Shown here piece after piece: positions 25,846-35,379 of a stretch of DNA of 64,000 nt. Position 1 is the first letter of the stretch; every line of letters starts with the position of its first letter. The notes below the pieces were generated by a model. It saw nothing but the letters and a program-made list of their open reading frames with translations. It did not search any database and was not told where the DNA came from. The translations under genes were made by a program, and so were the position numbers. Source of the DNA: Pedobacter petrophilus (lineage in GTDB: Bacteria; Bacteroidota; Bacteroidia; Sphingobacteriales; Sphingobacteriaceae); assembly GCF_009674725.1 (NCBI RefSeq), contig NZ_WKKH01000008.1:62001-126000 (forward strand), in the 5' to 3' direction.

Positions 25846-27936
25846 TCATTCGGTTAATAGAACCAAATATGCAGGATTTTTCTTTAAAACCTGAATAGGA
25901 ATTTTATTATTTTTCGCGATTTTCCTAAACCATTCGATTTTGTAATCTTTGTTGGTAGCATCAATAATGATGTTTTGATATTCAAGTTCCTTCGGGAGTT
26001 TTTCAATTTTGAATTTTGGATTCCCGGTAAACCAGATGGCATTAAACTTCCCTCTGGACGCTAATTTTTTATCATTCCATAATTTATCAATGATCAGGAT
26101 TTTATATTGATCAAAGATGATCTGCCCGTCTTTCAAAATGAAATGAGACGTCGTTAATGTATTGTTTGTAAGACTGATGATCCTGGTACGATCAACTTGT
26201 GCCTGATCTAAAGCAGGCTTAACAAAGAATTGGAAAGTTTTATCTTCCGGTTTTAGATCTGTGAGTAATATAGTTTGATTACCCCGAATAAAGGCCGCAG
26301 CATAATTCTTCCGAAGGCTAAAAAAAATGATTTTCTTCTGCCTGGCAGATAACCAGCTGTCATAAACAATCATAGCCTGATAAATAATGAAAATGGAAAT
26401 TGATAAAAATAGCAAGCGTTTATTGTACTTAACTAAGGCAAAGACAAAAAACACAAGAGAAATACCAAGGAGAATTAGTTCCTGTGAGTTGATCCATATT
26501 GATGAAAAAGTAGCATAAGGCAAATCAGCTATCCATTTAAGCCCTTGATTTGTAGAAACGATTATCCATTCAAAAATTGATGAAAGTTGATCTAACGGGG
26601 GAATAAGTACAGCAATTCCTAAAATCAAGATTAGGACTAAAGGAATGGAAATAAACAAATTCCCTAAAAGGAAATAAACAGGGAATTGGTGAAAATAATA
26701 AATGCAGAGGGGAAAAGTCGCAATTTGCGCAGCAATGGAAAGCGCTATCAATTCCCATACTTTATTTATCCATTTATTTTCAATATACACCCAGCCATAA
26801 ATTTTTGGTTGAAGATAGATAAGTCCCAAAACAGAAAAATAAGAAAGCTGAAAACCCACGTCCCATAGCAAGTAAGGATTGTAAACTAATTGACAAAAGG
26901 CCGCACAGGCCAAAGTATTATAGCCGTTTTTGTTTTTTGCAAAAGTTTTGGCGGTAATAAAAACGGTGATCATGATTGCCGAGCGAACAACGGAAGGGGA
27001 CAGCCCTGTAATTAGTGCATACGACCAGATTAAAATGCAGATCAAGGCAAATTTTAATACCTTGAATGATCTTTTTTTATCAAGAAACTTTAATATAAAA
27101 TCAAGAATAAAGAAAATGATGGCCACATGGCTTCCGGAAACTGAAAGCGCATGGATTGTTCCGGTTTTGGAATACGAGGCCAATGTTTCCTTGGATAAAT
27201 CAGCACGGTAGCCCAAAATAAGCGTAGAGGCTACTGCGAAGGCCTCATTATCTTGAATAAGCTTTCTGTATTTATCCACTTGTGCCGCCCTTAAATTTAA
27301 GGCGAATTTTATAACAGGATTTCCAAGATTTCGATTCGTTTTTACCAATTGTTTTTGATTGATAAACGCCTGCTCATAAATATTTTGCAAGCCCAGCCAA
27401 TGTTTGAAATCAAACTCTCCGGGATTATAAGGCGGCTCAACAGGTAAAATCCTGGCAATAACTACGAGTTCATCTCCATATTTAAGTTTTAAAGGATAAA
27501 CGCTATCGAGCTTTATCGCGACAAGGATTTGACCACTTAGTTTGGTTTGTGTGCTCTTGCTGTAACCAGAGAGAACCTTCGCTTTAAATCTCAGGATACC
27601 ATTTGCTTTGCTGGGATCATCATTTATACAAATCTTTAAGTAATCAACATGCTTTTTTGTAAAATAATCCGTTTTAAATTTTTCGTTATTTGTAAGGCAG
27701 ATAATGCCGCCTAGCAAGAAACACAGCAGGTAAATTACCATACCAGTTAGTCCTTTGAATTTGTAGGCATTTAGTTTTCTGTAATAAATATTGATAAATA
27801 ATATCGTCAGAAATAGAACGATAGCTATTGAAATAATAGTGGAGATGATATCATTTTCACTCAGAAAATAAAAAATTCCGATTCCCGCAATGAACGGGAC
27901 TAAAATTCTTACGAAAACATATTCTTCCTTAAACAT
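25846..27936 (-). CDS. comEC: ComEC/Rec2 family DNA-uptake channel
   Basis: The 696-residue polytopic inner-membrane protein is the probable channel for single-stranded DNA entering the cytoplasm in natural transformation. An N-terminal DUF4131-type region (1-about 200) is followed by the competence domain with HALSVSGSHVAII and multiple membrane segments (about 230-520). The C-terminal part (about 540-696) has no HxHxDH motif, so the metallo-beta-lactamase nuclease domain is absent or fully degenerate. It starts 3 nt after the HhH-barrel gene and belongs to the same operon. Confidence 0.9.
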   Translation of the reverse strand: MFKEEYVFVRILVPFIAGIGIFYFLSENDIISTIISIAIVLFLTILFINIYYRKLNAYKFKGLTGMVIYLLCFLLGGIICLTNNEKFKTDYFTKKHVDYLKICINDDPSKANGILRFKAKVLSGYSKSTQTKLSGQILVAIKLDSVYPLKLKYGDELVVIARILPVEPPYNPGEFDFKHWLGLQNIYEQAFINQKQLVKTNRNLGNPVIKFALNLRAAQVDKYRKLIQDNEAFAVASTLILGYRADLSKETLASYSKTGTIHALSVSGSHVAIIFFILDFILKFLDKKRSFKVLKFALICILIWSYALITGLSPSVVRSAIMITVFITAKTFAKNKNGYNTLACAAFCQLVYNPYLLWDVGFQLSYFSVLGLIYLQPKIYGWVYIENKWINKVWELIALSIAAQIATFPLCIYYFHQFPVYFLLGNLFISIPLVLILILGIAVLIPPLDQLSSIFEWIIVSTNQGLKWIADLPYATFSSIWINSQELILLGISLVFFVFALVKYNKRLLFLSISIFIIYQAMIVYDSWLSARQKKIIFFSLRKNYAAAFIRGNQTILLTDLKPEDKTFQFFVKPALDQAQVDRTRIISLTNNTLTTSHFILKDGQIIFDQYKILIIDKLWNDKKLASRGKFNAIWFTGNPKFKIEKLPKELEYQNIIIDATNKDYKIEWFRKIAKNNKIPIQVLKKNPAYLVLLTE

Positions 27937-27939
27937 AAT

Positions 27940-29970
27940 TTAGAATTGATACCGTAATTGAAGCTTGATCTCCGATTTTTTATTTCCTTCAATCTCATCC
28001 AGGTAGGTGCCAACAGTTTCTACATTGCGATAATAAAACAGGGCATACCTTGCCCAGAGATTTAGCTTCTTTGCCAGGTTATATTTCAGATTCAGGTAGG
28101 TTCTGAATCCTTTGCCACTGTACATCCCAAAGGCGAAACTGTATAGTACGTCATCTTCATAAGCATAGATCCGACTGTTGTAACTCGGAGTATTAAAGTA
28201 GGCAACTCTGATGTTCCCGGTAATTTTTGAGAAAAGGGGTGAGTAATCTACATCCTGATAAACCAGATAACCAAATTCTGCCTTTGCTTCTCCTTTTTTA
28301 TATTGAGAGATTTCCACTCGGTTTTGAAACCGCCACCTTTGATTTGCCTGCCAGTTAGATTCAATTCTATAACCTTCTCTTTTTACGTTATCTAAAAAAT
28401 TAATAGGTACGTCAAGATCTGTGTTTTGTTGTTTGTTTTCTGTTTTGAAACGAAGCAATATTTTGAATATTTTATTCGGTGTATAGATCGCCTGGCTTAA
28501 AATTTCATAGCCCGCAGATGGCGCATCTACTCTGAATTTAAGCCACGGGAAACGAAAATAATCGCCATAAAAAGAGAAGGCCCAACGCTTATTTGGAATG
28601 ATGTTTAACCCTGCATAAAGCCCTTTTTCGTTTATAGCCTCACTTGATTCGGATACACCCTGATTGAAAAAGTTATGGTAGTTTTTGGCATAATTCCGAT
28701 AGGTAACGGCGGCAGAAACTGTAGGAGATAAGCTGATTAATAACCCGCTTAAATAAGCCGAACCGCTAGCGAGGCTTTTCCCTCCCTCGCCATAAAAATA
28801 AATATTTCTAAAGGTGTAGTTATAGTAAAGGTCCAGGTTGGTTAACGAATTACCAGTAAAGCTAAATCGGTCGTACAAGGCAGATTGCGTGATAAACCTG
28901 TTCCCATATTTGCTGTGGTAAGCAATTCCTCCAACCGCAAACTCATTTTTAGCGTATTGTAATACGCCTCCATATACCTGTTGGCTCAAGCTATTCTTGT
29001 TTTTGATTTCAGCCGGTGTTCGATGTAAGCCTGTTTGATTTATCGTAGACTGCACTAAGTTTCCTTCAATATCTAAACTCTGGCTGGCATCCAGATTTCT
29101 AAAAGAGACAAAAGGCGTAAAGTCAAAACCGTTATACAGATTAATCGTCGCAGACGCTCCCCTGAAGAAAGAATATTCGTTGGTAGAGTTATAAGGTCGC
29201 AAACCCAAATCCTTTTTGGCTACGCTGGTAACATCCGGTCCTTTACCAAAAGAAAATCCCGACCATAACGTTAACCCCTGGCCAAATTGCATCGTATAAT
29301 CTCCAACCACCAGCTTTTTGATTTTACCCAATTTAGAGATGGCAATGTTTCCGGAATAGAAGTCGAAAGGTTTACCGATAAACTTTTCACCAGCATCCTT
29401 ATCCAAAGTAATTGCTGCTGAAACGATGGAACCATAAAGATAACGATATCTGGTTTGAAAGCGCTCAGGAGAACCTAAATACCTATTTCCTGGCAAGTCT
29501 GTAAACCCTTTTTGCTTCTGCAAAGTCTGGGCGAAGCGTAACATCAGGTCGTTTTCTCCTAAATTAAGCATGTTCCTCCATGTTAATTTCTCATACTCAG
29601 TATTTCCATTCAATGTTACAAAAGGTAAAAGACTTTGAACGGTTTTCATATCGAAGCCATCAATTGACTGGAGTTCTAAAACGTCTGCAATATTTCCACT
29701 TTCTTTAATTCTGGTAAAGAAATTACTAATTTGTAATGGAGAAAGAAATATGAAAGTCTTCAATTCTTCCGGAGTTGTTTTATTAAGATTAACAGGATGT
29801 TTTTTGTACCGGACAAGGATGTCAATCAATTCCGTAATATCATAATCGTCTGGCAGATTTTCAGCAACGCTTTCCAAAATGTCTTTAATTTCGAGTTGCT
29901 GTTCGGGTGTTTGTGCATTTGCGATGAATCCTATCATCACAAAAAACGTAGTGAAGAATTTAAAACGCAT
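27940..29970 (-). CDS. Outer-membrane protein with N-terminal ComEA-like helix-hairpin-helix domain
   Basis: The 676-residue protein has a signal peptide (1-19, ending ANAQ). A helical region (20-about 115) follows, containing NLNKTTPEELKTF and LELQSIDGFDMKTVQSLLPF. These match the two helix-hairpin-helix motifs of ComEA (VNINTATAEEL and the later GIGEKT part). The rest (about 130-676) is rich in amphipathic aromatic strands ending in QLRYQF, as expected for a beta-barrel. It overlaps the upstream beta-barrel gene by 11 nt and precedes comEC by 3 nt. It may bind incoming DNA at the outer membrane, an inference from the domains and context. Confidence 0.82.
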   Translation of the reverse strand: MRFKFFTTFFVMIGFIANAQTPEQQLEIKDILESVAENLPDDYDITELIDILVRYKKHPVNLNKTTPEELKTFIFLSPLQISNFFTRIKESGNIADVLELQSIDGFDMKTVQSLLPFVTLNGNTEYEKLTWRNMLNLGENDLMLRFAQTLQKQKGFTDLPGNRYLGSPERFQTRYRYLYGSIVSAAITLDKDAGEKFIGKPFDFYSGNIAISKLGKIKKLVVGDYTMQFGQGLTLWSGFSFGKGPDVTSVAKKDLGLRPYNSTNEYSFFRGASATINLYNGFDFTPFVSFRNLDASQSLDIEGNLVQSTINQTGLHRTPAEIKNKNSLSQQVYGGVLQYAKNEFAVGGIAYHSKYGNRFITQSALYDRFSFTGNSLTNLDLYYNYTFRNIYFYGEGGKSLASGSAYLSGLLISLSPTVSAAVTYRNYAKNYHNFFNQGVSESSEAINEKGLYAGLNIIPNKRWAFSFYGDYFRFPWLKFRVDAPSAGYEILSQAIYTPNKIFKILLRFKTENKQQNTDLDVPINFLDNVKREGYRIESNWQANQRWRFQNRVEISQYKKGEAKAEFGYLVYQDVDYSPLFSKITGNIRVAYFNTPSYNSRIYAYEDDVLYSFAFGMYSGKGFRTYLNLKYNLAKKLNLWARYALFYYRNVETVGTYLDEIEGNKKSEIKLQLRYQF

Positions 29971-30760
29971 ATCCTATGGCAATTTGAGGGGCATATCCTA
30001 AATTCGTATCATACGTTGTCGCCATATCCATTGCGAACTTTTTATAATTCAGTCCGAAGCCGAGATGTTGCTTAAAGGGCTTGGTGCTTAAGCCACCCCT
30101 GAGACTTAGTAAATCATAAAGCTTATATTCCAGGCCCAATCTGAAATCTATCGACTGGTCTGAAACCTTCGAAACGGTTGTGGCAATTAACACTTGGTTT
30201 GTTGCCAGATAACTGGCCCCAAAATTAAACGATGTGGGGATTTTCGCAGCAATTAAATCGCTGTTAAACTTCTGCGCGGATGGATTATTAGTAAATGCAC
30301 CAATACTAAAGTTATTGCTTAACCTATAGAAAATACCAAAATCTATCGAGAAGCCGGTTGAAGAACCATAACTGGAAATTTTCAGCTCGTGATAATTTCC
30401 GTTAAGTGCCAGCGAAAACTTTTCTCCAAATCTTTTTGAATAGGCAAAACCAACTTTACTTTCATCGTAGGCGGAAAAACCATAACGCTGGAAACTTGTA
30501 CCAAGGTAATTCTTCCCGAAAGGAATAACGGCAACTATACCTTGCGAACTTATGTCTTCACTTAAAAGGTGTCTGATATAATTTAAGGAGATTGCTGGTT
30601 GATCAAGAAAGGCGATTCCTGCGGGGTTGGCTTGCAAAGACCATATATCAACAACTGCTGTACCATTATCGGCCATTGAAGAGAGCCGCGGACCGAGGTT
30701 ATTTTGTGCGTAAACACATGAAGTTAATAGCAATATCGATAAACAATACAATATTTTCAT
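29960..30760 (-). CDS. PorV/FadL-like outer-membrane beta-barrel protein
   Basis: The 266-residue protein has a signal peptide (1-18, ending VYAQ). It then has a conserved NPAGIAF motif, typical of small Bacteroidota barrels related to PorV/PorQ and FadL. The remainder is alternating strands ending IAIGYAF, the usual C-terminal phenylalanine. It is the first gene of the operon with the HhH-barrel protein and comEC, overlapping the former by 11 nt. A role in outer-membrane passage of DNA or in assembly of its neighbour is inferred from context. Confidence 0.78.
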   Translation of the reverse strand: MKILYCLSILLLTSCVYAQNNLGPRLSSMADNGTAVVDIWSLQANPAGIAFLDQPAISLNYIRHLLSEDISSQGIVAVIPFGKNYLGTSFQRYGFSAYDESKVGFAYSKRFGEKFSLALNGNYHELKISSYGSSTGFSIDFGIFYRLSNNFSIGAFTNNPSAQKFNSDLIAAKIPTSFNFGASYLATNQVLIATTVSKVSDQSIDFRLGLEYKLYDLLSLRGGLSTKPFKQHLGFGLNYKKFAMDMATTYDTNLGYAPQIAIGYAF

Positions 30761-30877
30761 AATCAGGTATAAGACCGGGATGTATAAAAATAGGGTGATT
30801 TGCTTTCGTGCTAAATGTAGTAAATTATTTACAACTTATACGTTTAAATCATTGTCTTTTTGTAGTTGCTATTGATG

Positions 30878-31666
30878 CTAATTCATTTTTGCTGTGAAAA
30901 CTTCCTGTTGATTAGAAACCATGCTCGCTGCCAGTGTTTCATTCAAAAATTGTGAATTGTAATTTTGATTAGAGCCGTTAATAAACAAAACAGTTCTACC
31001 AGCGATTATTTTGATAATTTCATCTGAAAGTTGCGAAGCAACAGCAGGACAACCTTGACTGCGCCCCAGTCTTCCGAGTTGATCAATTGTTCCCTGGCTA
31101 ACATAATTAGCGCCATGCATTACAATAGCTCTTTCTCTTGCTTTATCATTGAAGCCAAGGTCCATACCATCTAATTTCAATGACCGGCCATGTTTGCCAG
31201 CGTAAATTTCTCCGGTGATATAGAAACCCAAACTGCTTTGATTTGAATTTGGCGTGTTAGAAAAGTAGGCTGGCTTATCTCCGCCACTATTTTGCCCGTG
31301 AGCCACCCAGGTATTCACCAATAGTTTATTGTTTGCCAGATCAATAATATAAAGACGTTTCTTACAGCTTTCCTGATCGAAATCAGCAATTGTCAGGATA
31401 GATTTTTCCTGAACTAAGCCGGAATATTTTAAATTGTAAAAGCCAGTTAATGCTTTCTCAAATACAGTTTCACTTAAGCCTGTGGAATCAAGTTGAGCCG
31501 CATGATAAATATCAGATATATAATGGCTATAAATGCTGTCTCTGGCAATTTTAAGGCTTGAATTTTGTTTTGAATGTGAATGCTCTACAGCCTTCCAACT
31601 CGTACCGACAATGCTCATACCCATCAAAAAAATCGTAGCAACGCCCAGGATGTTTCTTCTCATCAA
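30878..31666 (-). CDS. Murein L,D-transpeptidase catalytic domain protein (YkuD_2 type)
   Basis: The 262-residue exported protein has an N-terminal membrane/signal segment (about 5-25). The L,D-transpeptidase-like domain carries the conserved His in IVMHGANYVS and the catalytic Cys 206 in GRSQGCPAV, preceded by VAHGQNSGGDKP. This is the short-spacing family found in Bacteroidota and Proteobacteria. It probably modifies peptidoglycan in the periplasm. It is a lone gene on the minus strand with 205 nt up to the divergent SDR gene. Confidence 0.88.
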   Translation of the reverse strand: MMRRNILGVATIFLMGMSIVGTSWKAVEHSHSKQNSSLKIARDSIYSHYISDIYHAAQLDSTGLSETVFEKALTGFYNLKYSGLVQEKSILTIADFDQESCKKRLYIIDLANNKLLVNTWVAHGQNSGGDKPAYFSNTPNSNQSSLGFYITGEIYAGKHGRSLKLDGMDLGFNDKARERAIVMHGANYVSQGTIDQLGRLGRSQGCPAVASQLSDEIIKIIAGRTVLFINGSNQNYNSQFLNETLAASMVSNQQEVFTAKMN

Positions 31667-31871
31667 GTAATATTTGGTAAATTCTAAAAACTAATACGAA
31701 AGATAAAAAGATTTGTTGTCTATAGAGAATAAGTAAATGTTTAATTACAAAGTGTTTTACTTTTCAGTGACTTAAGCTTTTTGATTTCCAGGAATTGCCT
31801 TGAAAAAGATTGTCGCGCTATAATCTGTAACAAAGCAGGCAGATAACTGTTAATCATTAAATAACAGCCAG

Positions 31872-33320
31872 ATGAAAATTTTATTGACAGGAGCAAACGG
31901 ATACATCGGTACCAGACTACTACCCTTACTTTTAGAAGAAAATCATGAAGTGGTTTGTATGGTGCGAGATAAACGAAGATTTATTTCACATTCTGATGCT
32001 GCTGCCGAGGTTACGGTAATTTCCGGCGACCTGTTAAACCTGGATTCATTATCAGAAATTCCAGAAGACATTGATGCTGCGTATTACCTGGTTCACTCCA
32101 TGTCTTCCAGCGACCAGGGATTTTCAGACCTGGAACGAAAGTCTTCTGAAAATTTTTCTGCTGTGATTCAAAAGACGCGTTGTAAACAAATTATCTACCT
32201 AACTGGAATTGCCAATGATGAGCGTTTATCTAAACACCTGGGTTCCAGGTTAGCAGTAGAAGATGAATTGAAATCATCGAACATTGCCTGTACCATTTTG
32301 AGGGCCGCAATTATTATAGGTTCCGGAAGTGCCTCCTTTGAAATTATAAGAGATTTAACAGAAAAAATACCAGTAATGGTGGCCCCGAAATGGGTGAAAA
32401 CACTTTGTCAGCCTATTGGAATCAGAGACGTTCTGGCTTATCTAATCGGCGTTTTGGAAAATGCCAGGGCATATAATGAAACTTTTGATATTGGTGGGCC
32501 GGATGTTTTATCCTATCGGAACATGCTATTGGGTTATGCTAAAGAGAGAGCCCTGAAACGTTGGATTATCACTGTTCCGGTATTAACGCCAAGGCTATCA
32601 TCTCTCTGGCTTAACATGATTACACCGGTTCCTTATTCTTTAGCAAGAAGTCTGGTTGATAGTATGAAAAATGAAGTAGTTTGCAAGGATAACCGCATCC
32701 AGCAGGTAGTCCCCAGAAAGTGTTTAACTTATGCCGAAGCTTTGCACCTGGCGTTCGAAAAAATTGATCAGAATTCTATCGTTTCAAGCTGGAAAGATGC
32801 GCTAAACAGGGGATACCTGCAAACGGACTTTATGGATCAGATTAAAGTTCCTCAGAACGGCACTTTAGAATATAAGGTGAAAATGCAGTTTGAGCGTAAA
32901 GCGGAAGAAGTTTTCGAAAATATCTGGAGTATCGGTGGAAACAGGGGGTGGTATTATATGGACTGGCTCTGGCATTTCAGGGGCTTTCTGGATAAAATGT
33001 TCGGTGGGGTAGGGACGAGGCGTGGAAGAACCAGTAATACCGATTTACAGGCTGGAGATGTTCTCGATTTCTGGCGCGTTTTATTGGCCGATAAAAAGAA
33101 TAAGCGATTGTTGCTATATGCGGAAATGAAGGTGCCCGGAGAGGCCTGGCTGGAATTAAAATTATTCGATTTCCATGGGAAGGCCTATTTATCTCAAATT
33201 GCTACATTTAGGCCCCGGGGACTATGGGGAAGAATGTATTGGTACGCCATGTGGCCATTTCATTTGGTGCTCTTTAAAGGTATGGCTAAACAGATTACAA
33301 AATATCGACCCGATAATTAA
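31872..33320 (+). CDS. SDR-family NAD(P)-binding protein fused to a DUF2867 domain
   Basis: The 482-residue two-domain protein has an N-terminal atypical SDR Rossmann domain (1-about 290) with the dinucleotide motif TGANGYIGT (6-14) and YYLVHS. The C-terminal domain (about 325-480) has GNRGWYYMDWLWHFRGFLD at its centre, the DUF2867 pattern. The active-site Tyr-x3-Lys of classical SDRs is not in its usual place, so it may act as an oxidoreductase of the atypical class or as a binding protein. Substrate unknown. A 40-residue membrane peptide gene follows after 36 nt. Confidence 0.88.
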   Translation: MKILLTGANGYIGTRLLPLLLEENHEVVCMVRDKRRFISHSDAAAEVTVISGDLLNLDSLSEIPEDIDAAYYLVHSMSSSDQGFSDLERKSSENFSAVIQKTRCKQIIYLTGIANDERLSKHLGSRLAVEDELKSSNIACTILRAAIIIGSGSASFEIIRDLTEKIPVMVAPKWVKTLCQPIGIRDVLAYLIGVLENARAYNETFDIGGPDVLSYRNMLLGYAKERALKRWIITVPVLTPRLSSLWLNMITPVPYSLARSLVDSMKNEVVCKDNRIQQVVPRKCLTYAEALHLAFEKIDQNSIVSSWKDALNRGYLQTDFMDQIKVPQNGTLEYKVKMQFERKAEEVFENIWSIGGNRGWYYMDWLWHFRGFLDKMFGGVGTRRGRTSNTDLQAGDVLDFWRVLLADKKNKRLLLYAEMKVPGEAWLELKLFDFHGKAYLSQIATFRPRGLWGRMYWYAMWPFHLVLFKGMAKQITKYRPDN

Positions 33321-33330
33321 TGAATTTAAC

Positions 33331-33338
33331 TATTTTTG
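33331..33338 (+). promoter_or_regulatory. -7 box upstream of the 40-residue peptide
   Basis: TATTTTTG matches TAnnTTTG, 18 nt before the ATG of the small gene and just after the SDR stop. No -33 TTG at the usual spacing. Confidence 0.4.
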
Positions 33339-33356
33339 CTTTTCTAAACCTGCAAC

Positions 33357-33479
33357 ATGCCGAATCAAGAACACGATTATTCTTTCTGGACAAAATATAA
33401 ACGCTTTGCATCAACCGAGATTCTGATGTACCTGATTATGATTATCGGAATTGGAATCGGAATTATTATTTTAAGTTAA
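33357..33479 (+). CDS. Small 40-residue single-pass membrane protein
   Basis: A complete ATG-to-TAA frame encodes MPNQEHDYSFWTKYK, then a short RFASTE stretch and a C-terminal membrane helix (about 22-39, I/L/G-rich, with a GIGIGI pattern). The polar N-terminus followed by one hydrophobic helix and its own -7 box make a real gene likely. It overlaps the 3' end of the convergent DUF3857 gene by 14 nt. I do not recognise a family. Confidence 0.6.
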   Translation: MPNQEHDYSFWTKYKRFASTEILMYLIMIIGIGIGIIILS

Positions 33480-35379
33480 GTACTAATTTAAGGTGATCAG
33501 CAATGTTAACGTCATTGATGAACTTTGAAAATTCAGCATATTTTTCCGGGGGGAACGTACCATCGTTCAAAACCAGTTTGCGGTAATAGGTTAGCTTTCT
33601 GCCTTGCTTACTTACACTTCTTTTGTATTCTCCGAATGGGTTTTTAAGGTTTTTATCTTCAATTAATATCAATTCAGTTTTTACGTTTTCGGGTAATTCA
33701 TACTCAATCGTGTCTTCATCAGTAAATCCACGATTAATATAAACTGGCAACATCCGGCTGTTTAATTCCTGAATAGTGGGTTGAATGTTAAATGCATTCA
33801 GCTGCAAATACATTTTCGTGCCATTTATGGGTGCATAATTTCTTATACTGAGTTTAAGATCTTCCGTAAGCTGTGGACTGATTTCCTTTTTTTGAGAAAA
33901 GCCAACGTCTGTAAAATCTATATTATCAACGTTATAAGCCGTTTTCAGCAATTTGCGCTGTTCTGCCAGCGGGTGATCAATAATTATTTCCCGGTTATCA
34001 TATTGCGCACCTGAAAATAGAGTATTTATCTTTCCCGTAATGTCGCCATCCTGACTGATATTTAATTCCGCCTTGCGAATTTGCAGGTTATTTTGCGCGC
34101 TTAATTTTGGGGTTTTAAGCAGTTTTCCGCCTGTAGGTGTACAGGCGAACACAATTCTGTCATCAGTAAAATCGCTTAGAAAACCAAAAGGAATTTTTTG
34201 ATTGGTACATTCCAGCCAGGTCGTATCCCCTTTAAGTGGCAGGCATAAAATGATGTGATTACCTTGCGCCATGCTGGCAAAAGCCGGATCAATGTTTTTT
34301 TTAAGGGAACCCGCCTCTACTACGCAATAATATGATTCAATATCCGCTGCTTTAAGCAGGCTTTGCATATAGTTTACCAATGCTTTACAATCACCATAAC
34401 CTAAGCGGTCAATTTCACTTGCAGCAACGGGCTGAAAACCGCCAATACCGATCTGTACGCTGATATATCTCGTTTTTTCCTGTAAATATTTATAAATTTT
34501 TCTCGCCTTTTCTTTCTCATTGCTATCATCTTTAACCAAAATTTTTATTGCCTGTAGCGTGGGTATCGGTAATGCCGTGCGCTCTTTTAACAAGTCGTCA
34601 TATACCCATTTTCCTAAATCCTGCCAGTTGGAATAACTTCCCGTTCGGCCATAGTAATAGAATTGTTTTGGAGCAATTTGCACTTTGGTTAGATAATGTT
34701 CCGGATCTGGACTATATGGTTCTGACCTGGTGGCTGCAAGATTACTGATTAGCCATACTTGTTTTTTCTGTTTTTCATCAATAGTTTCTACAGGTTCGCC
34801 TTTATAATTCTGCATTTGAATCCGAACCTGGTCCGCGGGCTTACTAATAAAAGTATAACTGCTTTTTTCAACGGAAATGTTGTTCTCCAACGCAGGCACC
34901 CAGTCTCTGATAATCAGATTTTGTTTATTTCTAGTTTCTATTTCATAAGAAACGGTATAGGGGTATTGGTTAACCGATGGCCTAAAATATTTTAGCCTGC
35001 TATCTATAAATAATGAAAATCCATCGGCAGCACTTACATCAGAAAAATTATTTAGATTAAATTTACTGGTTAATATTCCTGCAGCATTGTAAATTTCACC
35101 TTTAATACTCTTAATCGATGTATTTTTGTCATAGCCGATAACCATTCGGGCATCATCATCTCCATTTTCGTTGAAAACGGTAATCACCTTTTTTTGTAAA
35201 CGGATCACATTATCTGGTGCCCTCATATCAACCGTAATCTCCTCGTTCCTGATACAGGCATTTGCCCGGCTGCGCAATTGAGGTAAAATCAGGTCTGCAT
35301 CGTAGTTTACTTGTGCGAATGTAAAAGTTGAAAGCAATAAAAGGGTGAGAAGCGATATAACGGAAATAACAGATTTCAT
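33466..35379 (-). CDS. DUF3857/transglutaminase-like exported protein (catalytic Cys present)
   Basis: The 637-residue secreted protein has a signal peptide (1-22, ending TFAQ). The DUF3857 domain covers about 55-210. A transglutaminase-like domain (about 270-385) has the Cys in GYGDCKAL and the His in GNHIILCLPL. A C-terminal beta domain follows. It is likely a periplasmic or surface protein; activity as a peptidase or transglutaminase is not shown. It starts directly after the stop of its upstream paralogue (TAAATG) and is co-transcribed with it. Confidence 0.85.
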   Translation of the reverse strand: MKSVISVISLLTLLLLSTFTFAQVNYDADLILPQLRSRANACIRNEEITVDMRAPDNVIRLQKKVITVFNENGDDDARMVIGYDKNTSIKSIKGEIYNAAGILTSKFNLNNFSDVSAADGFSLFIDSRLKYFRPSVNQYPYTVSYEIETRNKQNLIIRDWVPALENNISVEKSSYTFISKPADQVRIQMQNYKGEPVETIDEKQKKQVWLISNLAATRSEPYSPDPEHYLTKVQIAPKQFYYYGRTGSYSNWQDLGKWVYDDLLKERTALPIPTLQAIKILVKDDSNEKEKARKIYKYLQEKTRYISVQIGIGGFQPVAASEIDRLGYGDCKALVNYMQSLLKAADIESYYCVVEAGSLKKNIDPAFASMAQGNHIILCLPLKGDTTWLECTNQKIPFGFLSDFTDDRIVFACTPTGGKLLKTPKLSAQNNLQIRKAELNISQDGDITGKINTLFSGAQYDNREIIIDHPLAEQRKLLKTAYNVDNIDFTDVGFSQKKEISPQLTEDLKLSIRNYAPINGTKMYLQLNAFNIQPTIQELNSRMLPVYINRGFTDEDTIEYELPENVKTELILIEDKNLKNPFGEYKRSVSKQGRKLTYYRKLVLNDGTFPPEKYAEFSKFINDVNIADHLKLVLNLK

